A stretch of 64,000 nucleotides of DNA from an uncultured Phycisphaerales bacterium. Lineage in GTDB: Bacteria; Planctomycetota; Phycisphaerae; Sedimentisphaerales; Anaerohalosphaeraceae. Positions 43,381 through 52,320 of the stretch are shown here, piece by piece. The position numbers and the translations under genes are program-made. The notes beneath the pieces were generated by a model. The model ran no database searches. It was not told the DNA's origin and worked only from the letters and a program-made list of their open reading frames with translations. The stretch lies in the NCBI GenBank assembly GCA_937868095.1, contig CALMLO010000014.1, positions 62,001-126,000 of the forward strand. Direction: 5' to 3'. The first letter of the stretch is position 1. Every line of letters starts with the position of its first letter.

Positions 43381-44700
43381 ATGCGGCTTGTCCAGATTAC
43401 GCCGGGTTCCGGGGATCAGTTTTATTGTGAAAACTGCCTTCGGGATGCGGCTTTGGTTCGAGCCCTGCGGGCGGAAGGGGTTGATGTGGTGCTGGTGCCG
43501 ATGTACCTGCCGCTTTCGCTGGATGGTGATGAATTGCTGGAACGGACCGAGATTTTTTTCGGCGGCGTTTCAGTTTATCTGCAGCAGAAGTTCGGGTTAG
43601 CAGGGCGGTTTCCTGATTGGCTGCGGCGGTGGCTGGATTCGGAGTCGCTGCTTCGGCATGTGAGCAAACGTGCCGGGATGACCAGTGCCCGTCAGCTGGG
43701 CGAGATGACGCTGTCGATGCTGAACGGCCCCAGCGGGCGTCAGGCCGCCGAGTTGGAGCGTCTGGGGGAGTTTTTGTCCGCACTTCCCAATAAACCGGAT
43801 GCGATTGTTTTATCAAATCTCCTTTTAGCCGGCTTGGCCCCGCATCTGAAAGAGCGGCTCAAGTGCCAAGTGCTCTGCTGGCTGCAGGATGAAGACGGTT
43901 TTGTAGATGCTCTCGGTGCGCCGTGGACGGAACAAGTCTGGAATCGGCTGAAGCAGCTGGCTGAGGTTTTCGATTTTTTTCTTCCGGTCAGCCGTTATTA
44001 TGCAGAAGTGATGGAGCAGCGGCTGGAGATACCGCGGGAGAAAATGTTTGTCTGTCCGCCCGGGCTGGAGATGTCGGACTACAAGCCGGCTCCATCTCCG
44101 CCGGCGGTGCCGACGATAGGTTTTCTGGGGCGAATGAGTGCTGTCAATGGGCTGGATATCCTTGCAGAGGCCTTTCTTTCGCTGGCTTCTTCGAAAGGTC
44201 TTGAACAATGCCGACTGCTTGTATGCGGGGGGAAAAATGCGGCTGATGAGGCCGAGCTTCGCCGTCTGAGGGACAAATTGAAACGGGCGGGGCTGTCTGG
44301 ACGGGTAGAATTTTTGGAACGTTTTGAAAAGTCCCAGCGGCTTTTGTTTCTGCAGCGTCTGACAGTTTTATGTTCGCCGGTCCGCTTTCAGCCGGCGTAT
44401 GCTATGAATGTGCTGGAGGCGATGGCGTGCGGGGTGCCCTTTGCGGCTCCTCGATGCGGTGTGTATCCGGAGTGGGCTCAGTGCACTGGCGGCGGGCTGC
44501 TTTATGAGCCCAATGAACCGCGAGTGCTTTGTGAAGTTCTTGAGCCATTGCTGCGGGAACCTCAAAAGGCCGCCGCACTTGGGTCAGCGGGACGGCAGGC
44601 GGTGCTGGAGCAGTTTGATATCCGGCGAACGGCCCGGCGCCTGCTTGGGCGATTCGAGGGGAAAAGGGTCGAGCGGGAATCTCTGGGGGATATTGGATAA
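43381..44700 (+). CDS. GT4 glycosyltransferase with N-terminal Cys-x2-Cys
   Basis: A 439-residue GT-B-fold protein. The C-terminal half resembles GT4 enzymes (VPTIGFLGRMSAVNGLDILAEAF; LLVCGGKN; LEAMACGVPFAAP), but the first Glu of the E-x7-E motif is not at its usual place (QPAYAMNVLEA). The N-terminus, ITPGSGDQFYCENCLRD, has a Cys-x2-Cys not usual in GT4 enzymes; I associate a similar YCGxCL start with a group of planctomycete GT4 proteins. It begins 12 bases after the pump gene and 11 bases before an ABC transporter, suggesting glycan or glycolipid export. Acceptor and donor are unknown. Confidence 0.8.
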   Translation: MRLVQITPGSGDQFYCENCLRDAALVRALRAEGVDVVLVPMYLPLSLDGDELLERTEIFFGGVSVYLQQKFGLAGRFPDWLRRWLDSESLLRHVSKRAGMTSARQLGEMTLSMLNGPSGRQAAELERLGEFLSALPNKPDAIVLSNLLLAGLAPHLKERLKCQVLCWLQDEDGFVDALGAPWTEQVWNRLKQLAEVFDFFLPVSRYYAEVMEQRLEIPREKMFVCPPGLEMSDYKPAPSPPAVPTIGFLGRMSAVNGLDILAEAFLSLASSKGLEQCRLLVCGGKNAADEAELRRLRDKLKRAGLSGRVEFLERFEKSQRLLFLQRLTVLCSPVRFQPAYAMNVLEAMACGVPFAAPRCGVYPEWAQCTGGGLLYEPNEPRVLCEVLEPLLREPQKAAALGSAGRQAVLEQFDIRRTARRLLGRFEGKRVERESLGDIG

Positions 44701-44711
44701 GGAGCAGTCTT

Positions 44712-45398
44712 ATGCTCGAATTGACGGATGTAACAAAACGCTATCACACGTCCGCCGGGCCGATTGAAGTGCTTCGGGGAGTGGCGCTGCGGCTGAAGCA
44801 GGGCGAGTCGGCCTCAATTGTTGGACCTTCCGGCTGCGGTAAGAGTACTCTGCTGAATCTTATTGGGGGGCTGGACAAGCCCGATTCAGGCACCATTACG
44901 CTGGATGGTCAAGACCTGACACAGCTGGATGAACCGGCTTTGGCTGATTTTCGCAATCGCCGGGTCGGTTTTGTTTTTCAGCAGCATCATCTTCTCCCGG
45001 CATGTACAGTTCTCGAAAATGTTCTGCTGCCGACACTGGCCGGCGGGCGAATAAAGGACCGCACCGCTCTTCAGCAGCGGGCTATGCAGCTGCTTGAGCA
45101 GGTGGGGCTGGCGGAGCGGGCCGACGAGTTTCCCGGCCGTCTCAGCGGCGGTCAATGCCAGCGGGCAGCCGTGGCACGGGCCTTGATTCTGCGACCGATT
45201 CTTTTGCTGGCAGATGAACCAACCGGCTCGCTGGATGAACAGACTGCCGAATCCGTGATGAATCTGCTTGAGCAGGTAAACCATGAGTACGGTGTTACTC
45301 TCATTGTAGTGACTCATTCGCCGGTTTTGGCCGGACGGATGCAGCAGCGGTTTAAACTGACTTATGGTATTCTCCACCCCGTGGCGGCGGGGCGCTAA
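44712..45398 (+). CDS. MacB/LolD-type ABC transporter ATPase
   Basis: A 228-residue ATPase: Walker A GPSGCGKST, Q-loop FVFQQHHLLPACTVLEN, signature LSGGQCQRAAVARAL, Walker B LLLADEPTGSLDE, and a His-loop VTHS. One base separates its stop from the start of the giant permease, so the two are translationally coupled and surely form one transporter. It is a second, separate member of this family from the LolD-like protein at 23.3-24.0 kb. Confidence 0.93.
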   Translation: MLELTDVTKRYHTSAGPIEVLRGVALRLKQGESASIVGPSGCGKSTLLNLIGGLDKPDSGTITLDGQDLTQLDEPALADFRNRRVGFVFQQHHLLPACTVLENVLLPTLAGGRIKDRTALQQRAMQLLEQVGLAERADEFPGRLSGGQCQRAAVARALILRPILLLADEPTGSLDEQTAESVMNLLEQVNHEYGVTLIVVTHSPVLAGRMQQRFKLTYGILHPVAAGR

Positions 45399-45399
45399 A

Positions 45400-48300
45400 A
45401 TGAATCTTTGGAAGTGGCTGATTCGGACGCTGGTCTTTGACCGACGCATCGGACTGGGCATTATGCTGGGGGCGGCGGCAGCAGCTGCTGTCCTGACCGG
45501 TTCGCTGCTGGTGGGCGATTCGGTGCGTCTTTCGCTGGCTTATCAAAACCGGCTTCGTCTGGGCCGGGTGGGGCTGGTGCTCAGCGGCCGGCAAACTCTT
45601 TTTCGTGCCCAACTGGCAGCGGAACTATCGGACAAGTTAGATCAGCCGGCAGCGGCGGTGCTGCTTTTGAACGGCTGGGCAGAAAGAGCGGATGGGACTG
45701 CTCGTGCCAGACACGTCTCTGTTATTGGTGTTGATGAATCTTTTGGCCGGTTGGGGCCTTCTGAAGGGGTTTTCCGGCCTTCTTTCCTCGAAGAAGGTTT
45801 GGTTCTTAATCAGGCCCTTGCGGCTCGTCTGAACGTTTCTGCAGGAGATGAGGTGGTGCTCACGTTCGAAAAAGTCGGCGGGCTGTCTGCGGAGTCAGTT
45901 TTGTTTCCGGAAGAGGAGCTTTTGTCTTCTATTCGCCTGCCTGTGTCGGCGGTGGCCGAGCCCGAAGCATTCGGCAATTTCAGTTTGCTGGCGGACTCTG
46001 CCGGTACACTGAATGTTTTTGTCAGCCGACGCGAACTTTCCCGCTGGATTGGGCAGCCGGATTTGGTTAATGCCGTTCTTCTGTCGGAAGAATGTCGGCT
46101 GGAAACCGCCGAGCGGATGCTTCGGGAGACCTTTGCTCCTGCAGATGTCGGGCTGCTGCTCCAGCAGCCGGCAAACTCCAAAGGGATTCAGGTTCAGAGC
46201 CGCCGTGTGTTTATTCAAGAGTCGATAACCGACTGCCTGCTGGCAGCGGATGCCGATGCTGTCGGGATTCTCACCTACTTTGTGAACGAAATCACAAAGG
46301 ATGGGCGCAGCTGTCCTTATTCGCTGGTTTCCTCCGTCGGCTCAGCCAACCCATCTTCGCTGAATCCTTTTTCTCTTTTGGCCGATGATGAAGTCATCAT
46401 TAATTCATGGCTGGCTGACGATTTAAAGGCCGATGTCGGTGATAGACTTACCTTGCGTTATTTTGTTCCGAATGCCCGCGGACGGCTTCTGACGGAGGAG
46501 TCGGCATCTTTTCGTGTTTGTGCGGTGATTCCGATGGAGGGACTGGGGGCAGATAGTTCGCTGATGCCGGCTTTTCCGCAGTTGGCGGAGGTGGAGAACT
46601 GTCGGGAGTGGAAGCCGGGTATTCCAATTGACCTGGGTCGTATTCGGCCGAAGGATGAGGCCTATTGGGACCGATACCGCGGCGCCCCGAAGGCATTTAT
46701 TTCGCTGCCGGCTGCTCAGCGGATATGGGGCGGCCGTTTCGGCAATTTAACTGCCGTTCGGTATCCGCCGGCAATGACTCCTGAGCGTCTGGCCGAGAAT
46801 CTTCGGACCTGCCTGAACCCGGCAGCGGCCGGCTTGACCTTCGAGGCGGTGGGACAACGTGCCCGGCAGGCATCTGTCGGAACGACCGATTTCGGTTCAC
46901 TTTTTTTCGGAATGAGTTTGTTTTTGCTGGTTTCGTCGCTGCTTCTGACGGCCTTGCTTTTCCGCTTTGCCGTGGAACGCCGCAGCCGGCAGATAGGGCT
47001 GTTGAAGGCCCTGGGCTTTCGCCGAGGGCGGATTTGGTTTTTGTTTCTTCTTGAAGGATTTGTTTTGTCTGCGGCGGGTTCTTGTTTGGGAACAGTTCTG
47101 GCGATCGGTTATACCCAATTGCTGATTTGGGGATTGAGAGGAGTCTGGTCGTGGGCAGTGGCTGGGGCTCCGATTGATCTGAATTTCCATCTTTCAACAC
47201 TGGCTGGAGGGGCTGCAGCAGGGGTTGTGATTTCGCTGCTTTCCATGGCGGCAGCGCTGCGATGGTGGCTGAGTCGACCGCCGGTTTTTCTTCTAAGCGG
47301 GACGGCGGAGATAACAGTTCCGCATAAAAGATCTGGATGGCTGCCGGCATCTGCCGTGCTTCTGCTGGCCGGCTTGGGGCTGGTTGGCTGGGGGCTGCAG
47401 GCAGGGATTCATCGAGCAGCTGCGGTTTTCTTTGTTTCGGGAATTTTGCTGCTGGGGGCATTTCTTTTGTTTGTCCGTTATGTTTTGTCGGCGTCAGCAT
47501 GGTTTTTTTTGAGAGGTGCTGCCGACAGTCTATTTGATTTGGCCTGCCGCAATGCCTCGCGCCGACCCGGCCGTTCGATGGGGGTGGCGGCGATGACAGC
47601 GGCGGGGGTCTTCCTTGTGACGGCGGTGGGTCTCAATCAAAAATCACTGCCGACAAATATTTTGGACCGCCGCAATGCTGCCGGCGGATTTGTTTTGCTG
47701 GCTGAAAGCGGCTTGCCGATTCTCGAAAATCTCGAGAAAGCGGCTGTTCGATATAATCCTGATTGTTCGTGGTCGCTGCTCGGTCTGAAAGGATCGGTTG
47801 CTTTTCGTTTGCAGGAAGGCGAGCCGGCCGGCTGTCTGAATCTTAATCGGGCACGACAGCCCCGTCTGCTGGGTGTGGACCCTGCGGCCCTGGCCCAGCG
47901 GGGGGCTTTTTCCTTTCAGGAGGTCCTGCCGGGCACAGCAGAAACCCCCGAAGACGCCTGGCATTTGCTGGATGTCGATTGGGGACCGGATATTGTCCCG
48001 GCGGTGGGCGATGCGGCGACGGTCTATTGGGCTCTCGGGCTGAAGGTTGGCGATACGCTTTTGCAGCAGGATGAGCAAGGCAGGAGTTTTTCTTTGAAAA
48101 TTGTTGCGATGCTCAAGCCCTCTGTACTTCAGGGCAATTTGCTGATTTCTGAAAAGGCCTTTCTGGAGCGGTTTGGCTCGACGGCGGGGTACCGTGTCTT
48201 CCTGATTGATGCTGTTCCGGAGAAAGCGGAGCATCTTTCTGCGGCATTAAGTCGAACATTCCGCCGGTGGGGGTTGGAAGTAGTCTCTACGCGGGAACGT

Positions 48301-48708
48301 CTGGCCCTTTTTCAATCGGTTGAAAATACATATCTTTCCGTTTTTCTGGTGCTGGGCGGGCTGGGACTTTTGCTCGGCACCGTCGGGATGGGTTGGATTC
48401 TCTGGCTGAATATCCTCGACAGACGCGGGGAGCTGGCAATGATGCAGGCCGTTGGGTTTCGGCGGCAGCTGCTGGCGGCGATGCTTGTGCAGGAACATAC
48501 GCTGCTTTTGGCTGGCGGCGTGCTCGGCGGCATGCTGACGGCGATGCCGGCGGTTTTGCCTGCGCTGGCCGGCAGGATTGAGCCGGCACCGGCAGGGATG
48601 CTGCTGGCGGAGTTGGTTTTGATTGTTTTCAGCGGCTGGCTGTGGATTCGTTTGGCGGCTTCTGCAGCTCTGGCCGGACCTCTCTTGAAGGCCCTCCGGA
48701 ATGAATAA
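45400..48708 (+). CDS. Large FtsX-family ABC permease (1,102 residues)
   Basis: A double-length FtsX/MacB-type permease with an N-terminal helix (about 18-38), a large extracytoplasmic domain (about 40-500), a central cluster of helices (about 505-720), a second extracytoplasmic domain (about 740-980) and a final helix cluster (about 985-1095). It therefore carries two FtsX units in one chain, as in the DUF214-type permeases. The start at 45400 is chosen because it directly follows the ATPase stop. The substrate is unknown; the GT4 partner suggests a glycan-linked cargo. Confidence 0.88.
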   Translation: MNLWKWLIRTLVFDRRIGLGIMLGAAAAAAVLTGSLLVGDSVRLSLAYQNRLRLGRVGLVLSGRQTLFRAQLAAELSDKLDQPAAAVLLLNGWAERADGTARARHVSVIGVDESFGRLGPSEGVFRPSFLEEGLVLNQALAARLNVSAGDEVVLTFEKVGGLSAESVLFPEEELLSSIRLPVSAVAEPEAFGNFSLLADSAGTLNVFVSRRELSRWIGQPDLVNAVLLSEECRLETAERMLRETFAPADVGLLLQQPANSKGIQVQSRRVFIQESITDCLLAADADAVGILTYFVNEITKDGRSCPYSLVSSVGSANPSSLNPFSLLADDEVIINSWLADDLKADVGDRLTLRYFVPNARGRLLTEESASFRVCAVIPMEGLGADSSLMPAFPQLAEVENCREWKPGIPIDLGRIRPKDEAYWDRYRGAPKAFISLPAAQRIWGGRFGNLTAVRYPPAMTPERLAENLRTCLNPAAAGLTFEAVGQRARQASVGTTDFGSLFFGMSLFLLVSSLLLTALLFRFAVERRSRQIGLLKALGFRRGRIWFLFLLEGFVLSAAGSCLGTVLAIGYTQLLIWGLRGVWSWAVAGAPIDLNFHLSTLAGGAAAGVVISLLSMAAALRWWLSRPPVFLLSGTAEITVPHKRSGWLPASAVLLLAGLGLVGWGLQAGIHRAAAVFFVSGILLLGAFLLFVRYVLSASAWFFLRGAADSLFDLACRNASRRPGRSMGVAAMTAAGVFLVTAVGLNQKSLPTNILDRRNAAGGFVLLAESGLPILENLEKAAVRYNPDCSWSLLGLKGSVAFRLQEGEPAGCLNLNRARQPRLLGVDPAALAQRGAFSFQEVLPGTAETPEDAWHLLDVDWGPDIVPAVGDAATVYWALGLKVGDTLLQQDEQGRSFSLKIVAMLKPSVLQGNLLISEKAFLERFGSTAGYRVFLIDAVPEKAEHLSAALSRTFRRWGLEVVSTRERLALFQSVENTYLSVFLVLGGLGLLLGTVGMGWILWLNILDRRGELAMMQAVGFRRQLLAAMLVQEHTLLLAGGVLGGMLTAMPAVLPALAGRIEPAPAGMLLAELVLIVFSGWLWIRLAASAALAGPLLKALRNE

Positions 48709-48798
48709 AGACCTTGTTGTTCTCTTTATTCCCTTGTGGACTTGCTTTCTTCGGCAGAAAAGATAGACAACAGGCCTTTGGGTTGTTATCCTGCAGGA

Positions 48799-49860
48799 AT
48801 GATTCCTCGAAGAAAAACTCGGACCGTTCGGGTAGGTTCAGTACGGTTGGGGTCGGGATATCCGATCGTTATTCAGTCGATGACCAAGGTGTTTACGACA
48901 GATGCAGCGGCTTGTGTCCGGCAGATTCGCCGTCTCCAGGAAGCCGGCTGCGGGCTGGTGCGGCTGGCGGTGCCGACACGAAGTGATACCCTGGCCCTGG
49001 CCCATATTGTGCAGAAAGTCTCTATTCCGCTGATTGCGGATATTCATTTTTCTGCCGAACGGGCGGTGGAAGCCATCGAGGCCGGTGCTGCCAAAATTCG
49101 TCTTAATCCGGGAAATATAAAAAACCGCCAGGATATTTTCCGAATTATCGATTGCGCTAAGCAGCATCGGATTGCCATCCGTATCGGCGTCAATGAAGCG
49201 AGCATCCGCGATTTGAAAAGCAGGGATGTGCCCGTCAGCCGGCGTGTAGGGCTGATGCGCCGTCAGATGGCTCGTTATGTGCGTCTGTTTGAAAAAAAGG
49301 GTTTCGATAATCTTGTGCTTAGCGCTAAAAGCGCCGATACATTGCGGACGATTGAAATCACCCGGGCGCTGGCAGAGGATTTTGATTATCCAATTCATCT
49401 GGGACTTACACACGCGGGGCTGCCGGAGGATGCCGCGGTGCCGTCGGCGACAGCACTGGGGACCTTGCTGGCGGAGGGAATCGGCGATACCATTCGGGTC
49501 AGTGCTGCGGGTGACCCGGTTTGCGAAGTAGAAATTGCCAAACAAATTCTTCAGGCACTGGGTCTCCGGAAGCCGGAAGGGCCGCAGCTGATTGTCTGTC
49601 CAACCTGCGGCCGCTGCCGTATCAATATCACAGCATTGGCCCGCAAGATGAAAAAAGAACTGGAGCATGTGGACAAGCCCATTCGGGTGGCGGTGATGGG
49701 CTGCATTGTCAACGGCCCGGGTGAGGCGGCTGATGCGGATGTAGCCGTCTGCGCCGCCGAAGGCAAAGGGTTTGTCTATCGGCGGGGGGTTCGGACGGCG
49801 GTGGTGCCGCAGGAGCATCTGCTGGAGGCCCTGCGAAGTGAAATTGCCCGCTGGAAATAG
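48799..49860 (+). CDS. ispG: 4-hydroxy-3-methylbut-2-enyl diphosphate synthase (flavodoxin/ferredoxin)
   Basis: A 353-residue GcpE/IspG [4Fe-4S] enzyme, the penultimate step of the MEP isoprenoid pathway. It shows VGSVRLGSGYPIVIQSMT, the TIM-barrel IADIHFSAERA, and the cluster region with VCPTCGRC and MGCIVNGPGEA. The ATG at 48799 is preceded only by a close AGGA; the open frame extends to 48736. It needs a low-potential electron donor, which could be linked to the Rnf complex nearby (inference). Confidence 0.94.
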   Translation: MIPRRKTRTVRVGSVRLGSGYPIVIQSMTKVFTTDAAACVRQIRRLQEAGCGLVRLAVPTRSDTLALAHIVQKVSIPLIADIHFSAERAVEAIEAGAAKIRLNPGNIKNRQDIFRIIDCAKQHRIAIRIGVNEASIRDLKSRDVPVSRRVGLMRRQMARYVRLFEKKGFDNLVLSAKSADTLRTIEITRALAEDFDYPIHLGLTHAGLPEDAAVPSATALGTLLAEGIGDTIRVSAAGDPVCEVEIAKQILQALGLRKPEGPQLIVCPTCGRCRINITALARKMKKELEHVDKPIRVAVMGCIVNGPGEAADADVAVCAAEGKGFVYRRGVRTAVVPQEHLLEALRSEIARWK

Positions 49861-49905
49861 AAATATTTGTCAGAACAGCCGGCGGAACGACGCCGAATAT
49901 CTCCT

Positions 49906-50709
49906 ATGTTTGAACGACTTAAATCAGATTTATATGCTTGCGGTTTTGATGGTTTGCCAAAGGAAATCGCTGTAAACGGTGAGCAGCATCAGCTGCAGCG
50001 CACGTTCAAGCACGATTTTTTTGCAGCCACAGGACTCTATGAATCGATCCAGCCCGAGGCGTTAGAGGCGGACACGCTGAAGGTGCTTAAAGTAAGCCGA
50101 ACGCAGCCGTTTTTGGGGCTTCCGCTTTGTTGGCTGGGGCGCTGGCTGTGCCGGCGGGAAGTGGAGATTCTCCAGCGTCTGCAGGATTTGGACCAGGTGC
50201 CGCATCTGGTTGACCGCTGGGGCGAAAACGGATTTGTGTATGATTATATCCCAGGTCTTTCGCTGGATGAAAAGCCGACGATACCCGATGGTTTTTTTGA
50301 TGAGCTGGCCCGGCTGCTGGAGCGGGTTCATCAACATAATCTTTGTTATATAGATTTGAACAAGCGGGGTAATATTCTTGTTGGGCAGGATGGGCGGCCG
50401 TATCTGATTGATTTTCAGATTTCGTTAGTCTTTCGAAGTTCGGGCTGGCTGTGTCGGCTGTTTCAGCGTGAGGATCAGTACCATCTGCTCAAACATAAAC
50501 GGCGTCTGCGACCGGATTTAATGACACCGCAGGAGCGGGAGCAAAGCCGCTGCAAAAGCCCGTGGATTCGGATTCATCGATTGGTGACCAGCCCGTTTCG
50601 CCGGCTCCGTCGGGGGCTTATGCGCTGGCTGTATCAGCGCGGGTATCTGCACAGGCCGCCGCAGTCTGACCTCTCGCCCGAAAATGACCCTGCCCGCTTT
50701 GACCGTTAA
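49906..50709 (+). CDS. Small RIO/KdkA-like kinase, LPS-kinase type
   Basis: A 267-residue protein with a minimal protein-kinase-like fold: Lys62 (VLKVSR), Glu85 (RREVEILQ), catalytic Asp150 in YIDLNKRGN with Asn156, and Asp169 in LIDFQ replacing DFG. The Gly-rich loop is weak. This matches the WaaP/KdkA/RIO group that phosphorylates LPS core sugars or other small substrates. The C-terminal third is very Arg-rich and probably binds membrane or nucleic acid. The ATG at 49906 is preferred over a TTG at 49867. Role in LPS core modification is inference from family and LPS context. Confidence 0.75.
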   Translation: MFERLKSDLYACGFDGLPKEIAVNGEQHQLQRTFKHDFFAATGLYESIQPEALEADTLKVLKVSRTQPFLGLPLCWLGRWLCRREVEILQRLQDLDQVPHLVDRWGENGFVYDYIPGLSLDEKPTIPDGFFDELARLLERVHQHNLCYIDLNKRGNILVGQDGRPYLIDFQISLVFRSSGWLCRLFQREDQYHLLKHKRRLRPDLMTPQEREQSRCKSPWIRIHRLVTSPFRRLRRGLMRWLYQRGYLHRPPQSDLSPENDPARFDR

Positions 50710-50767
50710 AGACTCAACAGCAGCCGAAGCCGGTTGGCAGAAGACCGGTTGATATTTTGCCGGCAGT

Positions 50768-50911
50768 TCAGCTGAAGCTGCGTTTAATATTCACACTTCT
50801 TCCGGCGCGGCGCTTGCGCGAAAGAATCTGGCGGCCTTTTTGGGTCCGCATCCGGGCCCGAAATCCTTGTGTGCGAGCTCGTTTTCTTAAACTCTTTCGA
50901 TGAGTGTTCAT
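50768..50911 (-). CDS. rpmH: Ribosomal protein bL34
   Basis: A 47-residue, highly basic protein read directly from the minus strand. It keeps the L34 core GFRARMRTQKGRQILSRKRRAGR, while the N-terminus (MNTHRKSLRKRART) differs from the usual MKRTYQPS form. AGGAG lies 7 bases upstream of the ATG. It is isolated from rnpA, yidC and dnaA, the usual neighbours, and continues a few residues past the usual end. Confidence 0.93.
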   Translation of the reverse strand: MNTHRKSLRKRARTQGFRARMRTQKGRQILSRKRRAGRSVNIKRSFS

Positions 50912-51228
50912 CGCTGGCTCCTGCTGTTTTAAGTTTCCAGATTCCTTAGGTCAAAAAAAGGTGTTAGCAAGTATACAGTTTGTTTTTGTTTTGGCAAGCG
51001 GCGTTTTTTATTTTGTTTCCGATATATCTATGCCGGAATATTCCGAATATGGCTTGCTCGCGGGGATAGATCTGTCTTGAAAATCGCATCGATCCAAAAC
51101 TGAAACAGGAGCAGGAGAAAGCATCCGTGATAACAAAACGAAAAAGCATCATCGGATGTTTTTTCACAAGGGGATTTGTGCTGATACTGAACAACGGGAA
51201 AAGGGCTTCTGCTGCGGGCTTTCCGGCG
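50912..51228. other. 317-bp intergenic region between rpmH and yhaM
   Basis: No supported ORF. The rpmH leader occupies the left end. The middle holds a plus-strand hairpin with T-run (51122-51164). I see no clear tRNA or known riboswitch. Confidence 0.6.
51122..51164 (+). terminator. Terminator-like hairpin in the rpmH-yhaM gap
   Basis: CATCCGTGAT (51122-51131) pairs with ATCATCGGATG (51148-51158) with one bulged base, followed by six T residues. The loop is 16 bases. No plus-strand gene lies upstream. Confidence 0.45.
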
Positions 51229-52206
51229 TTAGGCCTTATCTGATTCGAGCACCCGATTGCGATAGAGTTTGGTTTCGAGGGACTTCTGGTAGGAGGTCCA
51301 GTTGCCCTCGCCCGGGTCGTTTTCGATGAGGGCTGTTGTTTGATTCATCTTGGCATCGAGATTATCGATGTAGTGTACCATAAAGGCCTCCGGCGTGGCG
51401 GGGACTTTCGCCGCACCGAACTCGGGCAGGCCGTGGTGGCTGATAACGATGTGGAGCAGGTTGTCGAGGATTTCCTGCGGTACAGGTTTGGCCTGTTTGG
51501 CGAGTTGATCAGCTTTTTGGGCAATCAGCTGGCATCCCTGGATGATATGTCCGAGCAGCTGGCCTTGGTCGGTATAACTGATGCCGACATTGTAAGACAA
51601 CTCCTGTGTCTTAGCAATATCGTGAAGAAAAACAGCGGCCAGAACAAGGTCTCTCTGGATTTTGGGATAAAGAGGAAAAAGAACTTGAGCCGCTTTGAGC
51701 ATATTGACGGTGTGCTCCAGCAGCCCGCCTAGATAGTTGTGATGCATCTGCATAGCCGCCGGCGCGGTGCAGAACTGCTTCATTAAGTCGGTGTCCTTGA
51801 CAAAGACCGAGACCAGGTTGCGCAGCGACTCATTTTCGATGGAGGCAAGGATTTCGAGCATGTCCCGATACATAGTGGCGATGTCTTTGTCAGTTCGCGG
51901 CATATAGTCCGCCGGATTGATTTTAGACGAGTCCACCACCTGCAAGTCGTTGATAACAATTTGCAGAGCCCCTTGATACAGTTCGCTTTTGCCGCGGATT
52001 TGAATATATCCTTCGGAGGGGATTTGCTGGTAGAGTTGTTCGGTGGCTTGCCACATCCGGCAGTTGATTTTGCCGGTCTTATCAGAGAGAAACATGGCGA
52101 TATAAAGGTCGCCGCGAGCGGTATTGCGGAGAATGGGCTGAGTTACCAAATAGATATCATTGATCTGCTGTCCGGGCTGGATGTCTTTGATGAACAGGTG
52201 CGGCAT
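51229..52206 (-). CDS. YhaM-like 3'-5' exoribonuclease (OB-fold plus HD domain)
   Basis: A 325-residue protein. The N-terminal OB-fold (about residues 10-90; DKTGKINCRMWQATEQLY) is followed by an HD phosphohydrolase domain with GGLLEHTVNML and AAVFLHDIAKTQEL, plus a later HH pair in VISHHGLPEFGA. This is the YhaM/CBF1 architecture of 3'-5' exoribonucleases known mainly from Firmicutes. The ATG at 52206 has AGGAG seven to eight bases upstream; longer forms to 52287 are unsupported. It lies downstream of rpsT on the same strand. Confidence 0.88.
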   Translation of the reverse strand: MPHLFIKDIQPGQQINDIYLVTQPILRNTARGDLYIAMFLSDKTGKINCRMWQATEQLYQQIPSEGYIQIRGKSELYQGALQIVINDLQVVDSSKINPADYMPRTDKDIATMYRDMLEILASIENESLRNLVSVFVKDTDLMKQFCTAPAAMQMHHNYLGGLLEHTVNMLKAAQVLFPLYPKIQRDLVLAAVFLHDIAKTQELSYNVGISYTDQGQLLGHIIQGCQLIAQKADQLAKQAKPVPQEILDNLLHIVISHHGLPEFGAAKVPATPEAFMVHYIDNLDAKMNQTTALIENDPGEGNWTSYQKSLETKLYRNRVLESDKA

Positions 52207-52251
52207 ATGTTTTCTCCTGAAAGAGCCGGCGGTACTGTTCTGTCTGAGGAT

Positions 52252-52280
52252 AAAAAACGGCCGTCTTTGGAGGGACGGCC
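52252..52280 (-). terminator. Intrinsic terminator after rpsT
   Basis: On the minus strand: GGCCGTC, 8-base loop, GACGGCC, then GTTTTTTA. It lies between rpsT and the yhaM-like gene. Confidence 0.88.
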
Positions 52281-52320
52281 TTGCCATTTCCGTCAGAGCA
52301 GACCTCTACCCGGCCTTTTT

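Noticed and set aside
46697-47500. 267-residue minus-strand open frame inside the giant permease gene
   Set aside because: Pro/Ser/Lys-rich shadow in antisense; the FtsX permease frame is continuous and has clear helices.
50964-51194. 76-codon minus-strand ORF in the rpmH-yhaM gap
   Set aside because: No ribosome-binding site, no recognisable domain, and it runs across the hairpin region; treated as chance.
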